DNA from: Balanoglossus misakiensis
Lineage: Eukaryota; Hemichordata
Assembly (NCBI GenBank): GCA_040954595.2
Contig: CM082587.2
Location: 806,001 to 870,000, forward strand
DNA length: 64,000 bases
Reading direction: 5' to 3'
In this document: positions 37,785 through 49,100 of the stretch, piece by piece
Numbering within the stretch: position 1 is the first letter of the stretch
Layout: every line of letters starts with the position of its first letter
Translations under genes and position numbers: made by a program
The notes under the pieces: generated by a model
Database searches by the model: none
Seen by the model: the letters and a program-made list of their open reading frames with translations, nothing else
What the model was told of the DNA's origin: nothing

Positions 37785-38749
37785 TGGCAGAACAAGCTTA
37801 TTTAGATGGAACAATCTAAGTTGGAAAATAACATCTTTAAAATAGTGTTAAACAAGAGGCAGCTCTTGAGGATGAGTTTAGTTCACTTAACTTTCTTTAT
37901 TCGTTTTCTTTTTTTAAAGAACAATGTATTTGAATCTAATATTATGTATTCAACCCGGATTAATTGTGTCCTCACTTCACACTACATTGACTTCTGTGTT
38001 ATATTTACGCAGTGTATCCATTTTGTCCTAAGACAAGTTGTAGAAGTGTATATTGCTGTGTTCTCGTTCCTGGTGCATTGAAGGGCACCCAATATTTTCT
38101 TTTAAACATAGCAAAAAATATGAGCTGTGTATTCAATCTAATCAATAATAACTAAAATGTATCTTGTATTTCTTGGTGAATAAAAACAATGCTTGATGAC
38201 AGTTAAATTGTACAGAAGTATTTTGTCCATCAACCCTCACAAGTAACCAAAAGGAACTATTTGATTTTGTTAACACCATTTCGATTTAACGCAGATTATA
38301 GATTATTCATATTTAGTATTAAGCATTCCTGGATTGAACTCTCGTCCAATCAGAATGGCGGATGGTAGCATGATATAAAATTTATTTATTTGATAATACC
38401 ATACAATATATAATAAATAGGCAATCCCACAGAGTAACAAACACACACGATACTGATTAAAATTGGTCTCCAGAGGCGATAAATTATTTTTTTAAATCAG
38501 GTTCTCAGATTACAATTAAAAATACAAAAGTTGCCTGTACATAATACAGTGTAAAGCGAGAAATATAAATGCTAAGTACTTGTCATCAGTGAGTGTGTGT
38601 GTGTTATTTCTTCCAGCATAGGTTATGGATTGAGTCGCCATTTGTGAGCCAGTTGGACGCATATGCTTTCCATCTTGTATCACGTTCGATTCTACGTGCT
38701 TGTAAACTTCATTCTGGTGTTTCTACCCATAGATCCCAGGGTCTATGTT
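37785..38749. other. Receptor 5 3' region and spacer
   Basis: The receptor 5 3' untranslated region runs to about 38200, with an AATAAA at 38179-38184. After it comes AT-rich spacer up to the converging ankyrin gene. A short TG run lies near 38592-38602. No gene is seen. Confidence 0.55.
38179..38184 (+). terminator. Polyadenylation signal of receptor 5
   Basis: A canonical AATAAA about 395 bases after the receptor 5 stop codon, the first such hexamer I find downstream on the + strand. Confidence 0.5.
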
Positions 38750-38818
38750 CTACCTCATGTCTTTATCGCCCTCAAAGTCGCTCAATGCCACCCGCGTGGA
38801 CCTGTCTGTTTTGCCATT
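38750..38818 (-). CDS. Predicted last exon of the ankyrin-repeat gene
   Basis: After a pyrimidine-rich acceptor, 22 codons begin NGKT, the expected continuation of the LEDE that ends the preceding exon. The frame is phase 0 and closes with TAG. The 572-bp gap to the preceding exon contains another open stretch (about 39155-39353) that could hide an alternative end. Confidence 0.5.
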   Translation of the reverse strand, partial: NGKTDRSTRVALSDFEGDKDMR

Positions 38819-41184
38819 CTTAAAGATGTAGACAAAACAAAACAAAACAAAATAATAACGTAAACAATTAGAAATACAATACAGCGTCGCTTGGGAGTCT
38901 TCAGGCGCAAACTTCTTGCATGGTCCATTGCGTATAACTAACAAAACATACGAGTCTGTAAAGGCGATTCAAAAGTTCTGAGCACGTGTCAGAAGACGAA
39001 GACGACGAACCTGTGATTGAAGTCTATCATTGATGAGTCCTGTGATGTCATGTCGACTTTGGATACCGTCATACCTTTCAGATTCCTGCACACACTTTCG
39101 AACAGTGCGTCCATTCTGCAATTCAACCGTTTCTGTTATAGCATTGCTTGAAAAGGATTACTTTTTTATTGACGATTGCATCAAACTGCTCACGTGTACC
39201 AGACTGGGCGTGATGCATATTGAAGAACTGAAAACGCATATCTTTGGAGAAGATATTTCAGACAAGGTCAATGTTATTATTGACTTCACCGACCAGGGGC
39301 AGGCGTGTTTGAAGAGACTGACTAGGGCCTGGGAACTATACAAGGGTCTATGACAGTACTTATCACATAAAAAATTGACTGGGTGGTTACCTCGTCTTCA
39401 AGCGTGGCGTCACAATCATGAGAGATGAGTAATCGCATGATGTTGACATGCGCATACCAAGCCGCCAGGTGAGCTGGTGTTTCCCCGTGCTGGCAATGAA
39501 GAATACATGAACGCGTAAATCGATAAATAAATGAAAACATTGCTCGGCTATCAAATTTTATTACAGGTATCTCTAATGTACTGTCATCGTAAAAAATGTG
39601 TGGTAAAGCACTGATCAAGTGGATTTTACAGACACCAAACAACTTCGTGTCCGCCAACATTTTTTTCCATGGCTGTTATGGGTAAACTTTTGAACTCCAT
39701 TTTACATCACGTAATTACCATATTCAGGGCATTGACAGGTGCGCTGTGCTTGAGGAGTTTCTCGGTGGTTTCGTAATGGTCATATGCAGCTGAGATGTGA
39801 AGTGCTGTTGCGCCGTGCTGGGAAAAAACAACCGAATTTTTCATCGAAATGTGTTGTATATTTGAAGAAATGGTGATGTCCTTTCAGTAAAGAAAAATCA
39901 GACAAATAAAAATCAAGAAATGGGTGCAGTTGTGCAAGCCCCAAGCAACAACAAGTCCAAAACTTTCTGCGACCGGCATACAGAAGATTCTACTCGTTCT
40001 CTTTTTATTTGCCACATGGTATGTGACACGACGTCGAGCACAAACGTTTTTAGGAGAAAGTTAAGCTTACTTACATCAACTGTTCTGTCATCGATGTTTG
40101 CCCCAGAGTCTAAGAGTTTACAGACTGCTGAAGAACTACCGAACATTGCAGCTGAGTGCAAAGGTGTCGCTCCAGACTGGAAAATGAACAGAGGGGCTAT
40201 GAATACCAAATTTGGATTCGACAGGGCCGGGATGCAAAGGCCATACCATATCACTCTAATACTCGATCAAACGCATTTTTAAGTTTTAAAAAAAAACTTT
40301 TTTATTGCCGATTATTGACATAGTGTTCATGGTAGTTGAAATAATCCACAAGCCATAGACAGTTAAAACATCTCACCGTTTTGTTTCTAATTGTTACGTC
40401 AGCATCATGGTCCAGAAGAAGTTCTATGACCTTTGCACGGTTGCAGGCTGCAGCTTGGTGTAAAGGTGTGGCCCCAACCTGCGTGTATAATAAGTAAATG
40501 GTGAAAAAAATACTTCAAACACTGTAAATTAAAGACCAAAATTCCAGCTATTGTCTTCTGTTATTTTACAACTGTGGTTTTTGTCGACATGACACTCAAA
40601 CGTGTACTAACCTTAGGTGTTGTGACGTTTACTTTGGCCCCACGGTCCAGAAGTAATTGAACAATTTCTACATAGCCATTGTTTGCTGCCACATGCAAGG
40701 GGGTCCATGCATCAATCTGTGGATGGGTCAAAAACACCATCAATCTGATAAAAAGTTATGATTATAAGTTGCCTCGTACCGTGTTGTGAGTCGCTTGGGA
40801 ATCTGTTATGTGATAGGAAAATAGAATGACTATTTCCCTAGGGGTATAGTTACATCACATATTACCTGGTCAAGTGACTAAGTGCGTTCATCTCAGGACA
40901 TGAGCAGGATTTGAATAATATGAGACCACTTACTACGCCCGAATTAGAATACTTAAGTTTGACGGTGACATTCGGGTTGCATCCCGGGACTTCCAATAGT
41001 GCCGCCACGCCCTCAATATTTCCTCCTTTTGCAGCCTTGAATAATTTCTATGGATTGTTGAGTACATGAAAAGTTTTACCCACTTTGTACGAAAGTTTTC
41101 AACAAGCGCACTTCTGATATGCGACGATGAATATTCAATGACATACACATCAATAAATACCTTTGATGCATTCATTGTGTCCAT
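38750..41184 (-). CDS. Ankyrin-repeat protein, one repeat per exon
   Basis: Eight exons on the - strand join in phase 0 throughout: 41161-41184 (start codon, eight residues), 40934-41047, 40612-40716, 40377-40478, 40075-40176, 39719-39817, 39391-39489 and 38750-38818 (stop). All have AG and GT at their borders. The product is 237 residues. After MDTMNASK and a capping repeat (LFKAAKGGN), it is a row of ankyrin repeats of 33-35 residues, each beginning near the TPLH turn (IDAWTPLHVAA, VGATPLHQAA, SGATPLHSAA, HGATALHISAA, HGETPAHLAA). A short degenerate end starts NGKT. Exon borders coincide with repeat borders. Ankyrin stacks bind proteins; no other domain is seen, so the partner is unknown. 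The gene lies downstream of Notch on the same strand and converges on receptor 5. The start is supported by a possible acceptor just upstream (41219-41220). The last exon is the least certain part. Confidence 0.78.
39155..39353 (+). other. Unassigned open frame inside the ankyrin-gene intron
   Basis: On the + strand, after a good acceptor (tttctgttatag, ending about 39149), a frame of about 65 codons runs to a TGA at 39351-39353. Its composition is protein-like (charged, with LLEKDYFF and DFTDQGQACLKRL). The - strand is also open over much of it and has a splice acceptor and a stop of its own. I recognise no family and cannot decide the strand. Confidence 0.2.
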
Positions 41185-41218
41185 CTTGCTACTTGCTACC
41201 CCGTGTCATTTTCTGTCT

Positions 41219-44200
41219 CTATAAAGCGAAGAAAAAACAACGAGGTGACCCTTTTCAAGTGTTTCTATTGTAACGTCACTGACTGATATTCGGTTGAGTG
41301 TTTGACAACGTTTTGACAGAACATTTTGAACACTTCATCGCGCATTTAACAATTCACATTGACTAGTTTCGTGATTCGGTGTCATCCCAAGGTGGGAAAA
41401 TCAAACCATGGAAACTCAAAATGGTTTGAACCGATACAATATTACAAAACAGTAATAAACAATACTTGCTCTAAGATCCGTCCGGCGGCGTGAAGCACAG
41501 ATTGATCCCTGAGCCGTGGTTTGATTTTAATCTTATCATTTTATAGAAATTTGCAAACAATGGCATTTGGTCTGTCATCAGATCTTTTTTTCTAGTCTGG
41601 GTACGAAGTACAGAAAATGTTGAGGGCGCACTTACATATTGTAACCGTAGTCTTGGTAACAAGCATCGGTGTAGATGGGCAGCGTCTTACTTTTGAGCAA
41701 TGGCACTGACACTACTTTCAGACACAATCAATCACAAAATGTTCATCAACCTTTAGATCAAACAATTTATGAGTATGGAATAAGTCATTTTTATTAAACT
41801 TGTCAAAAAAGTATACAGATAATATATATAATGTGAAAAATATCTTAAAAACTTCTTGTTTGCTACATAGGAAAAAATATCTGAAACTTGCTTTTTACCA
41901 CAGAGCATTGTCTTTAACTTTTCTGCACTGATTTTGTAGTCTATAAAAATAATCACTGAGTATAAATAAGAATTTCTACTTCTCTCAAAAAATGGAGACG
42001 TAATTCATCACAGGTTTACAACGATAAAAAATCAAACAAAATATAAGCTACATCTAAAGAGGTACTGTATTTTTTGTACATGTAATGTCTGCTGTTGGAT
42101 TGGTCAGAAAACAATGTGACATCATCCAATGAGAAAGTAGCATAAACCCTAAAAGCATGCTGGGAAAATACTACGTTAAAAACAGTAATGTGAACACAAG
42201 AACATTTATTTACATGTAAAATACAATTTCTTCACAAACGTATCATGATTATTTTTTGCACATTCAGTCAAATTTTTCTTAAAAACTTCTACTTAAAAAC
42301 AGAACAACTAGTAGTTTTAAAGTGCTGCGCTAACATATTTTTTTTTATGAATCACCTTGTGAGTTATACTCGGCTAGTTTAACACAGGGACCAGCTCCCA
42401 GTATCTAGTACACGTATTGGAATGCCCAATTCAAATGGTCCCTCTTATCTCAATGACAAATTATACTTAAACAAAGAGTGATTAAATACTGGATGAATGA
42501 TCTCTGGCAGTGATTTCATACGATTTAATCCCCCCCCCCTCACACCCCTGTTTCCCTGTACATGGTTCCAACCTGCAATACAAAACAACAGGGCTGAACC
42601 AAAATTTGGTGGTGAAAAGATAACCTGGCCCATCCCCCCTTCTCCTGAATAAGAAATTTTAATTGGACTATCCTATCTGACTGGCTGAATTGCCAGTGTT
42701 CAGACATCAAGCATGGGTAGAAGAATTTTGTACCATAACAATGAAAACACACTGCAATACATAGTCATGCAAAAGAAACTCTAGCTTTGTGAAATTCTCA
42801 ATTGTCACTGGACAGCCCACAAATGTTACCCAGGTGTGACAACTAAGTATTATTGGTCAGTCAGTCTGACAGAAGTTGACCTGACTGTCCACAGTGTATG
42901 AGATGAACACCTGAAACTTCTGTGTTTCTTTGTCATTTTCAAACTATAATTGGTTGATCACAGAATTATTTTTTACTCTCTAAGACTGGCAGTCACTAAC
43001 AAACATCCATATCTTAAATTCTCTTTTGTGTGAAATAAGTACAATATCATTTTGCAGCAACAAAGATCAGGAAGAATACAGAAGATGATAATGCTGTGTG
43101 TCACGGCCATTCATTCATTCTACACTGAAAGCTGATTGGTCGGTTCTTCTAACAATGGATTGTCCTCAAAGATGATTGGCTACTGCTAATGAATTTAAAG
43201 TTATTTACAGGATAAAAAATCTAGACTATGGGTGTTGTTTTTGCTGGCAACAGCATCAACAAAGACGAGACTACAACAGTGAACGTTTAGCTCTAACTAC
43301 AAAAATATAAGAACTATAGAAAGCCGGTTCAATCACAGACACCATAGCCTATTCCACCAATTGTATGATTTTTGCCACCTGGTTTTCTATTTCAAAAAGC
43401 AGAGAGTTGCACAAATGATTGGTCTATGAAACTGCCCATAAGCCTTACTATTCGTCTACCTCAACACCAGTGTCTGTCGCAGCCAATCAAAAAAATTCTA
43501 TGATGTACATTTACATCACAATGTGTGCAAGAAGTATGGTTGTAGGGCAGATTCAGATCAGTTGGTAACAGATTTCTGTGTCCACACAAACCTCAATGGT
43601 TGAACTTCTACCCTTTTTAACACAATATCCACGGGGCCCCTTGTGAAAATGACAGCCACTTCTCTTCAGAAAAACATGCCATGCAAAGCGTGAAACAAGG
43701 AAAACATAACAAATATATATTACTCTTATATATATATTATTGGTTCCTTTGATAAGGTTGACCAAACTATATGCTACATATGACAGGACTTAATAAATAA
43801 AGAATTGACTGGTCATTGGTGTTTATGCATACCAAACATGTTTACAGATTTTCTTCCCTACCTTGCTGGTAAAGATGTAATCAAACTGTGATTTAAAATA
43901 CATCTTGATTGAGTGGTGTAGGTGACTACACAACTGAAAACCTGTCTCAACTGTACCCTGTTGCACTGTACATGTTACCAAGAATCTCTGTGCAATGATG
44001 TTTTACAGGTTTCACAGTATAAGTCGCGTCAGGATCTTTATTCGCTAAGTACTGGCCCCCATCTCAGGGGTTGACCTCTGCCCCCTTTTTGGAGTCCCAA
44101 GAATTATAAAATTTTCACAATCTTAACACTCAACGTGATTATCTTCCTCCCAACAATTTATGTAGGGTTTCCAAAACATACAATTGGATACATTATTTTC

Positions 44201-44606
44201 TGATGAAATGCAAGTACAATGAAGTCCACAAGAACTAAGTAAACATCAGGCAAAAAACGAAAATATTGTTATCGTTGAAAGTTTAGTACCATCCCATGGT
44301 TGTCACATATAATTAGGGTTAATCTATCCTATTATAAAATAGCTGTTATCAGTTAAAAGTCTTTGACTTTCAAATCTATGTCTCCTCACTGTAAAAAACA
44401 AACTGCCTGAATTTTCATATAAAATCTTACTCACAAGATATGTTTTTATATATTATGTGATTACACAAAAAAAACTTAATTATGATTGTTTTAAAAGGCA
44501 AATTAAGAAGCTGAGTTTTCAAGTGGCAGTTATGTGATGATTATAGGTTTTTTGTCTCTCTGCTATGGGTTTGCATTACACATTGGGTTAAGATGACACT
44601 GAGTTT
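41219..44606. other. Notch 3' untranslated region and spacer
   Basis: This lies between the Notch stop codon and the start of the ankyrin gene. On the - strand, AATAAA hexamers occur at 44037-44042, 42205-42210 and 41790-41795, so the Notch 3' UTR could be about 0.6 to 2.8 kb long. An AT-dinucleotide run is near 43712-43738. A possible leader exon of the ankyrin gene ends at a gtaagt near 41640. No coding region is supported. Confidence 0.5.
42524..42624. mobile_element. Degraded foldback repeat, copy in the Notch 3' region
   Basis: It resembles the intronic element at 53740-53834. Shared pieces in the same order are tttccctgta, a tccaac stem, an aaacaa centre, gaaccaaa and a right end ggtggtgaaaag. 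The left end is expanded into a poly-C tract and the right TTAA is altered. Confidence 0.45.
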
Positions 44607-46139
44607 TTAGATGTATATTGCAGTTGATGTTCTTGCAGGAGGCTGGTGTTGATGTTGGCTGTTGGGGTGACTGGTGGGAGGGCTAGAAATTCCTTCTGAC
44701 CAGCAATCAGAGTGAGGTGAAGAGCTTGACCACTGTCCTGGGGAGTCAGGCGATGGGGTCAGATAATTCTCAGGCAGTGACAGGTTGTTGATGTGGTTTG
44801 GAGTGTTCTCTACGCTTGAGGGATTCAAATGGCTATGCTGAGAGGGCGGAGTCGGGTATTTTTCAGCTGCCGCGGCAACGACGTGTTGCGTGACTGTGGT
44901 CTGAGGTAGCTGGGTTTGAGAATGATGCGAGTTATTCTGGCCGGCCATTGGATGCGGTTGGCCATCTTGCGGGCCCATGACGTTGATTGGAATAGCACCA
45001 TTGGAGATTTGTGTGACAGGGATGTCTGTAGTGGAACTGCGTGCAATGCTGTAATGTGGTGGAGCATGGCTGGTGTTGGAGTGGATGTAGGTTGATTGAG
45101 TTGGTTGCTGCTGCTGCTGTTGTTGTTCCTGTTGTTGTCTGTTGTTTGCCAAGGCTTGAAACGCTGCGATCTGCGACGGCGAAGTGACGAACGATGTTCC
45201 AGAGGCAGTAGTGACAGGAGGAGAGCCTAAAGCATGACCACCGATGTCCAGATTGGGCTGTGAACTATGATGAGCTGGCAACTGTTGCTGCCTGGTCTGA
45301 TTGGCCGACATCTGGTGACCCCTGCTACGCTGCACTGAAGCTATCCAATCCGAAGGCACAGAAACCGGCGCAATGACACAATCCAGTCCCAGTCCACTGT
45401 TGCTGAGAACCATGCCGTTGTTGGCTTGACATGAGCTGCTGGAAGGAGGAGGATGAGAGAGTCTTGGAGCTGCTGCTAGGTTGTCATCATAATACTGACC
45501 TAAGGGTTGGCCGTTCATGGTTGCCATAGTGTCCATGCTTGGAATATTGGGATGTGACAATGCCATGGTGTTGTTAGGATAGATGCCTGACATCATCGGC
45601 GGTGATGGCTCGTGATAATTGGGAGGAGATTCTAATGAGTTGACAGGAGATAACGCAGCTGATGTCTCTGTTGAATCTCTTTTCTTCTTCCCTTGTTTCC
45701 TTGACGATGGCGGAGGTGCTTGAGAATGATCCTTTGCACCTAGCATGTGTCCCTTGGGACTGAGTTCATTGATGCCTCCATTGGGCATGTTTGGACTGCT
45801 ATGGTTATGACTGCTGTTATGATGGTGTCCATTCTTGGACTTGTGGGCTTTCCTCTTATACTTCCCGTTCCCATGCACGCTGGGAAGGAAATTGCCCGAG
45901 CACATTTGGCTGGGGCTAGTCATTGGTCCATTTGCCATGGAAACTGCCATCTGGGGGCTTTGTACAATATTGTATTCCTCCAACAATTTGACGATGTCGG
46001 TGTGCATTCTATCCTGTGCCATGTCTCTCGGTGATCTGTCCATGTGGTCAGTTATTTCCCTGTTTGCAAAATGATCCAAGAGGCATTTTGCACTTGCAAA
46101 GCTTCCTTCTCTTGCCGCTAAAAACAACGGTGTCTCTTC
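44607..46139 (-). CDS. Notch: Notch last exon: ankyrin end, Gln-rich tail, degron
   Basis: 510 residues and TAA. It opens with [39 protein letters not shown] and IVKLLEEYN, the last ankyrin repeats. The tail is low-complexity, rich in Ser, Pro, Asn, His and Gln, with a stretch of 10 Gln broken by one Glu (45105-45137). Near the end, [11 protein letters not shown] (44730-44762) matches the phosphodegron recognised by Fbw7 in NOTCH1. WSSSSPHS and [11 protein letters not shown], conserved C-terminal blocks, follow. The protein ends with a species-specific His/Gln-rich segment and AIYI. Confidence 0.95.
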   Translation of the reverse strand, partial: EETPLFLAAREGSFASAKCLLDHFANREITDHMDRSPRDMAQDRMHTDIVKLLEEYNIVQSPQMAVSMANGPMTSPSQMCSGNFLPSVHGNGKYKRKAHKSKNGHHHNSSHNHSSPNMPNGGINELSPKGHMLGAKDHSQAPPPSSRKQGKKKRDSTETSAALSPVNSLESPPNYHEPSPPMMSGIYPNNTMALSHPNIPSMDTMATMNGQPLGQYYDDNLAAAPRLSHPPPSSSSCQANNGMVLSNSGLGLDCVIAPVSVPSDWIASVQRSRGHQMSANQTRQQQLPAHHSSQPNLDIGGHALGSPPVTTASGTSFVTSPSQIAAFQALANNRQQQEQQQQQQQPTQSTYIHSNTSHAPPHYSIARSSTTDIPVTQISNGAIPINVMGPQDGQPHPMAGQNNSHHSQTQLPQTTVTQHVVAAAAEKYPTPPSQHSHLNPSSVENTPNHINNLSLPENYLTPSPDSPGQWSSSSPHSDCWSEGISSPPTSHPNSQHQHQPPARTSTAIYI

Positions 46140-49100
46140 CTGTGAGCAGAAACAAAAAATAATACTTAAAAATGACTGATTCACCACACATATCACATTA
46201 TCAGGAGTTCAATACTTTTTCTACATTTGTCCACACACAAACATATATTTACCTTTTCATCTTGTATGTCTTTATTTGCACCTTGATTAAGTAATGTAGT
46301 TGTAGCATCCACATTGTTGACTGCTGATGACCAATGTAGAGCAGACTTTCCTGCAGGCAACAGAAGAAAAAACACAAACGTTGGCACTCTTCATTTCTCT
46401 TACTGCACAAAGGGCAGAACGAAGCCAGAATGACTCGAGTGAGATAGATTTCTTGGAACATTTCACAGAGTGATGATTCAAAAACCTTACCTGCATTATC
46501 GACAGCATTGAGATCAGCACCAGCGTTGATCAGCTCATCCACCATATTCTCTATGGCCAGACGGGCAGCAAGGATCATGGGAGTAGTTCCATCTAATGTT
46601 TTTGCATCCAGGTTAGTGGCACGATTGCGCAAGAGAATCTGTAGGTGAAGAATTTGCAGAGATGAAGCAAAGGTTTCATAGCAAACCAGACAAACTTTCA
46701 ATTATGTCCTAGCAAGTTTGGTATAGCCCTATTTTCTGTTGCAGAACTGGCCAAGTGTTCAATGTATACCCCCCCCCCCCAACCAAAAATAGTTACTCCG
46801 TGCCATACCTGAAACACTCCCTGGGCATCTGCAGCGACTGCCGCATGAAGTGGTGTTCTTCCGGTCAAATCCTGGGCATTGGCGTCTGCGCCGGCATCAA
46901 GCAGAGTTTTAGCAGCATCAGCTCTGGCATATCTGGCTGCCAGATGCAAGGATGTCTCACCTGGAAAATAAACACGGAAAAGATCTCAATACATGATGCG
47001 ATTCCAGATCTGAAAATAATACTGTTTCTGAATACACATTCAGCCAATTGTCTTTCACCAAATACAGACAATCATTGTTACCTGTTCTCTCTGTAGTAGC
47101 TGATGGACAAGCACCCTGTGTAAGAAGATCTGTAATGATGGAAGCTGATCCATCGTCCAATTCACTTTCATCGTATCCTGTACGGCATGACACTAGCATC
47201 AGTGGAGTAAAGCCTCCTGTTGGGTACAAACACAAGATATCAGAGATTTTCAAGTTTTAATTTAACAGGACTAAAACCTTAGGTACAAGACAATATTAAG
47301 GCAACTGAGTACATAATGTTGGGGAAGTTCTAAGCATGGCCACATGAAACACAATTTCCAATACACATTTTGCATTCACAGTCAATCTTCATAGACTTCA
47401 ATTATCACAACTTCTCCTCCACATACCTGGACCACGGACATCAACATCCAGCTGATCAGCATCTTCATCTTCTCCTTGTGGAGGTGTCAATGCCAGTGAT
47501 GGTGGGATGGGAACATCTGCAGCATTGTAATGTGATTTGGACCACAATCGGTGGTCTGTCTCGTCTCCTCCAGGTACGCTGTGGTCTTGATCACTGTGTG
47601 AACTCGTGCTTGGACTTGGTTGTTCAGTCTGGATAATGGAAACAACTTTGAATTATTTACAAATCCCTAATAGACAGCTTGATTGTCCTGTGCAATGCTT
47701 CCATTAGAGGAACATATAATAAAAATTCCAGCGCCAAAGAATTGTTATGTCTTAGAGGGTAAACTCTTCACCATACCTTAATTCTTTTCTTCATGGGTTC
47801 GGGCGAAACAGCTTCCCCATCCCAATGCATGGAGTTCCTCACATTGGCATCATTATCATTAGCATCAGCCCCTCCTACGGCACCATTGGGTACACGATGA
47901 AGATTCCTATCAACAAACAAACAGTCAATGTCAGTAATGCTCCCAGGTAACACCTTTCACATGGTATTCGAGTGAGACTATTGTAATGATTTCTCCAATA
48001 ATTACTCATTGTCCATTAAACATCAATTCATTTCCTTCGATATTTTGAGACACACACCTTAAATCAAACGAGTCTTCTCCAACTGGTTCCTTCCTGCGGG
48101 ATCTTCTACGACCACTATCTCTCTTGTTGGTGAAAGTCTTATCAAAATTCTCTGGGAACCACAGCTGACCTTGCACTTTACGCTTCCTGGCAGCAGACAC
48201 CAGAACACCAAGGATGATCACGACAAGGACAATCGCCACAGCAGCCACTAATACCCACACTAAGTTACTGGGAATTTCAGGCTGTGAGCCTCCACCACCT
48301 TCACCTGTGAAGACAGATTTGAAACGATGTTATACCTCCAAGTCCCAGTTTGACAAAAAATCTTTGTTGTTAAAATTTTCAGGGTACAGAAACAGCAGAG
48401 ATGATCATCAATCTCTGACAGACTTTTTCAGCAAGGTGTCCACTTACTTCCCACACTGTGTATTTGATATCCAGCCACATTCAAACTGTCTTTGGAAGAT
48501 TTTGCGGCCAAGAATGAAGCTGCATCCTCAGCTGTATCAAAACACTGCTGATCAGAGGAGTAACACTTCTTATTGTCCAGTTTCAGATAAACCTTGGATC
48601 TGAAAACACAGCAAAGGAGTTACACGTCAAACAAAATATCATATGCGTGCTCTAAAAGGAACTATGCTTTAGGACATTTAAAATTCCTGGCTTTCCAAGA
48701 GTTTTTCTAGTGATTTTTCAGGACTATTGAGGTCAAAATGCTGTTTTCCAGAAAGAAGTACCTACCCAGAAAGGGCTTCCCTTTTGACACGATCAACATT
48801 TAGTCCTTGGTAGAATCTTGAAACTGCGCTGCGTCTAAATCGGAAGCCGTCCTCACTCCATGGATAAATCATCTCTGTTCCGTTGGAATCCTTGGCAAAG
48901 ACCACCACAGTTCGCAAGATGTGACCCACTTCTCTCAGGAATTGATTGGACGTGTTGCGGATCACTTCCGGAGGCTCAAGTACAATGATGATCAAGACTC
49001 CAGCAGCATAGCGCGACGGAGTGCCATCACAGTCAAAACCGTCCCATCCACACTCAGCAGTGTTGCAACCAGAATCGCATTCACCATTTTGGTAGTTCAG

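Noticed and set aside
45747-46074. Plus-strand frames opposite the Notch last exon
   Set aside because: Shadows of a long real coding exon, with no domain.
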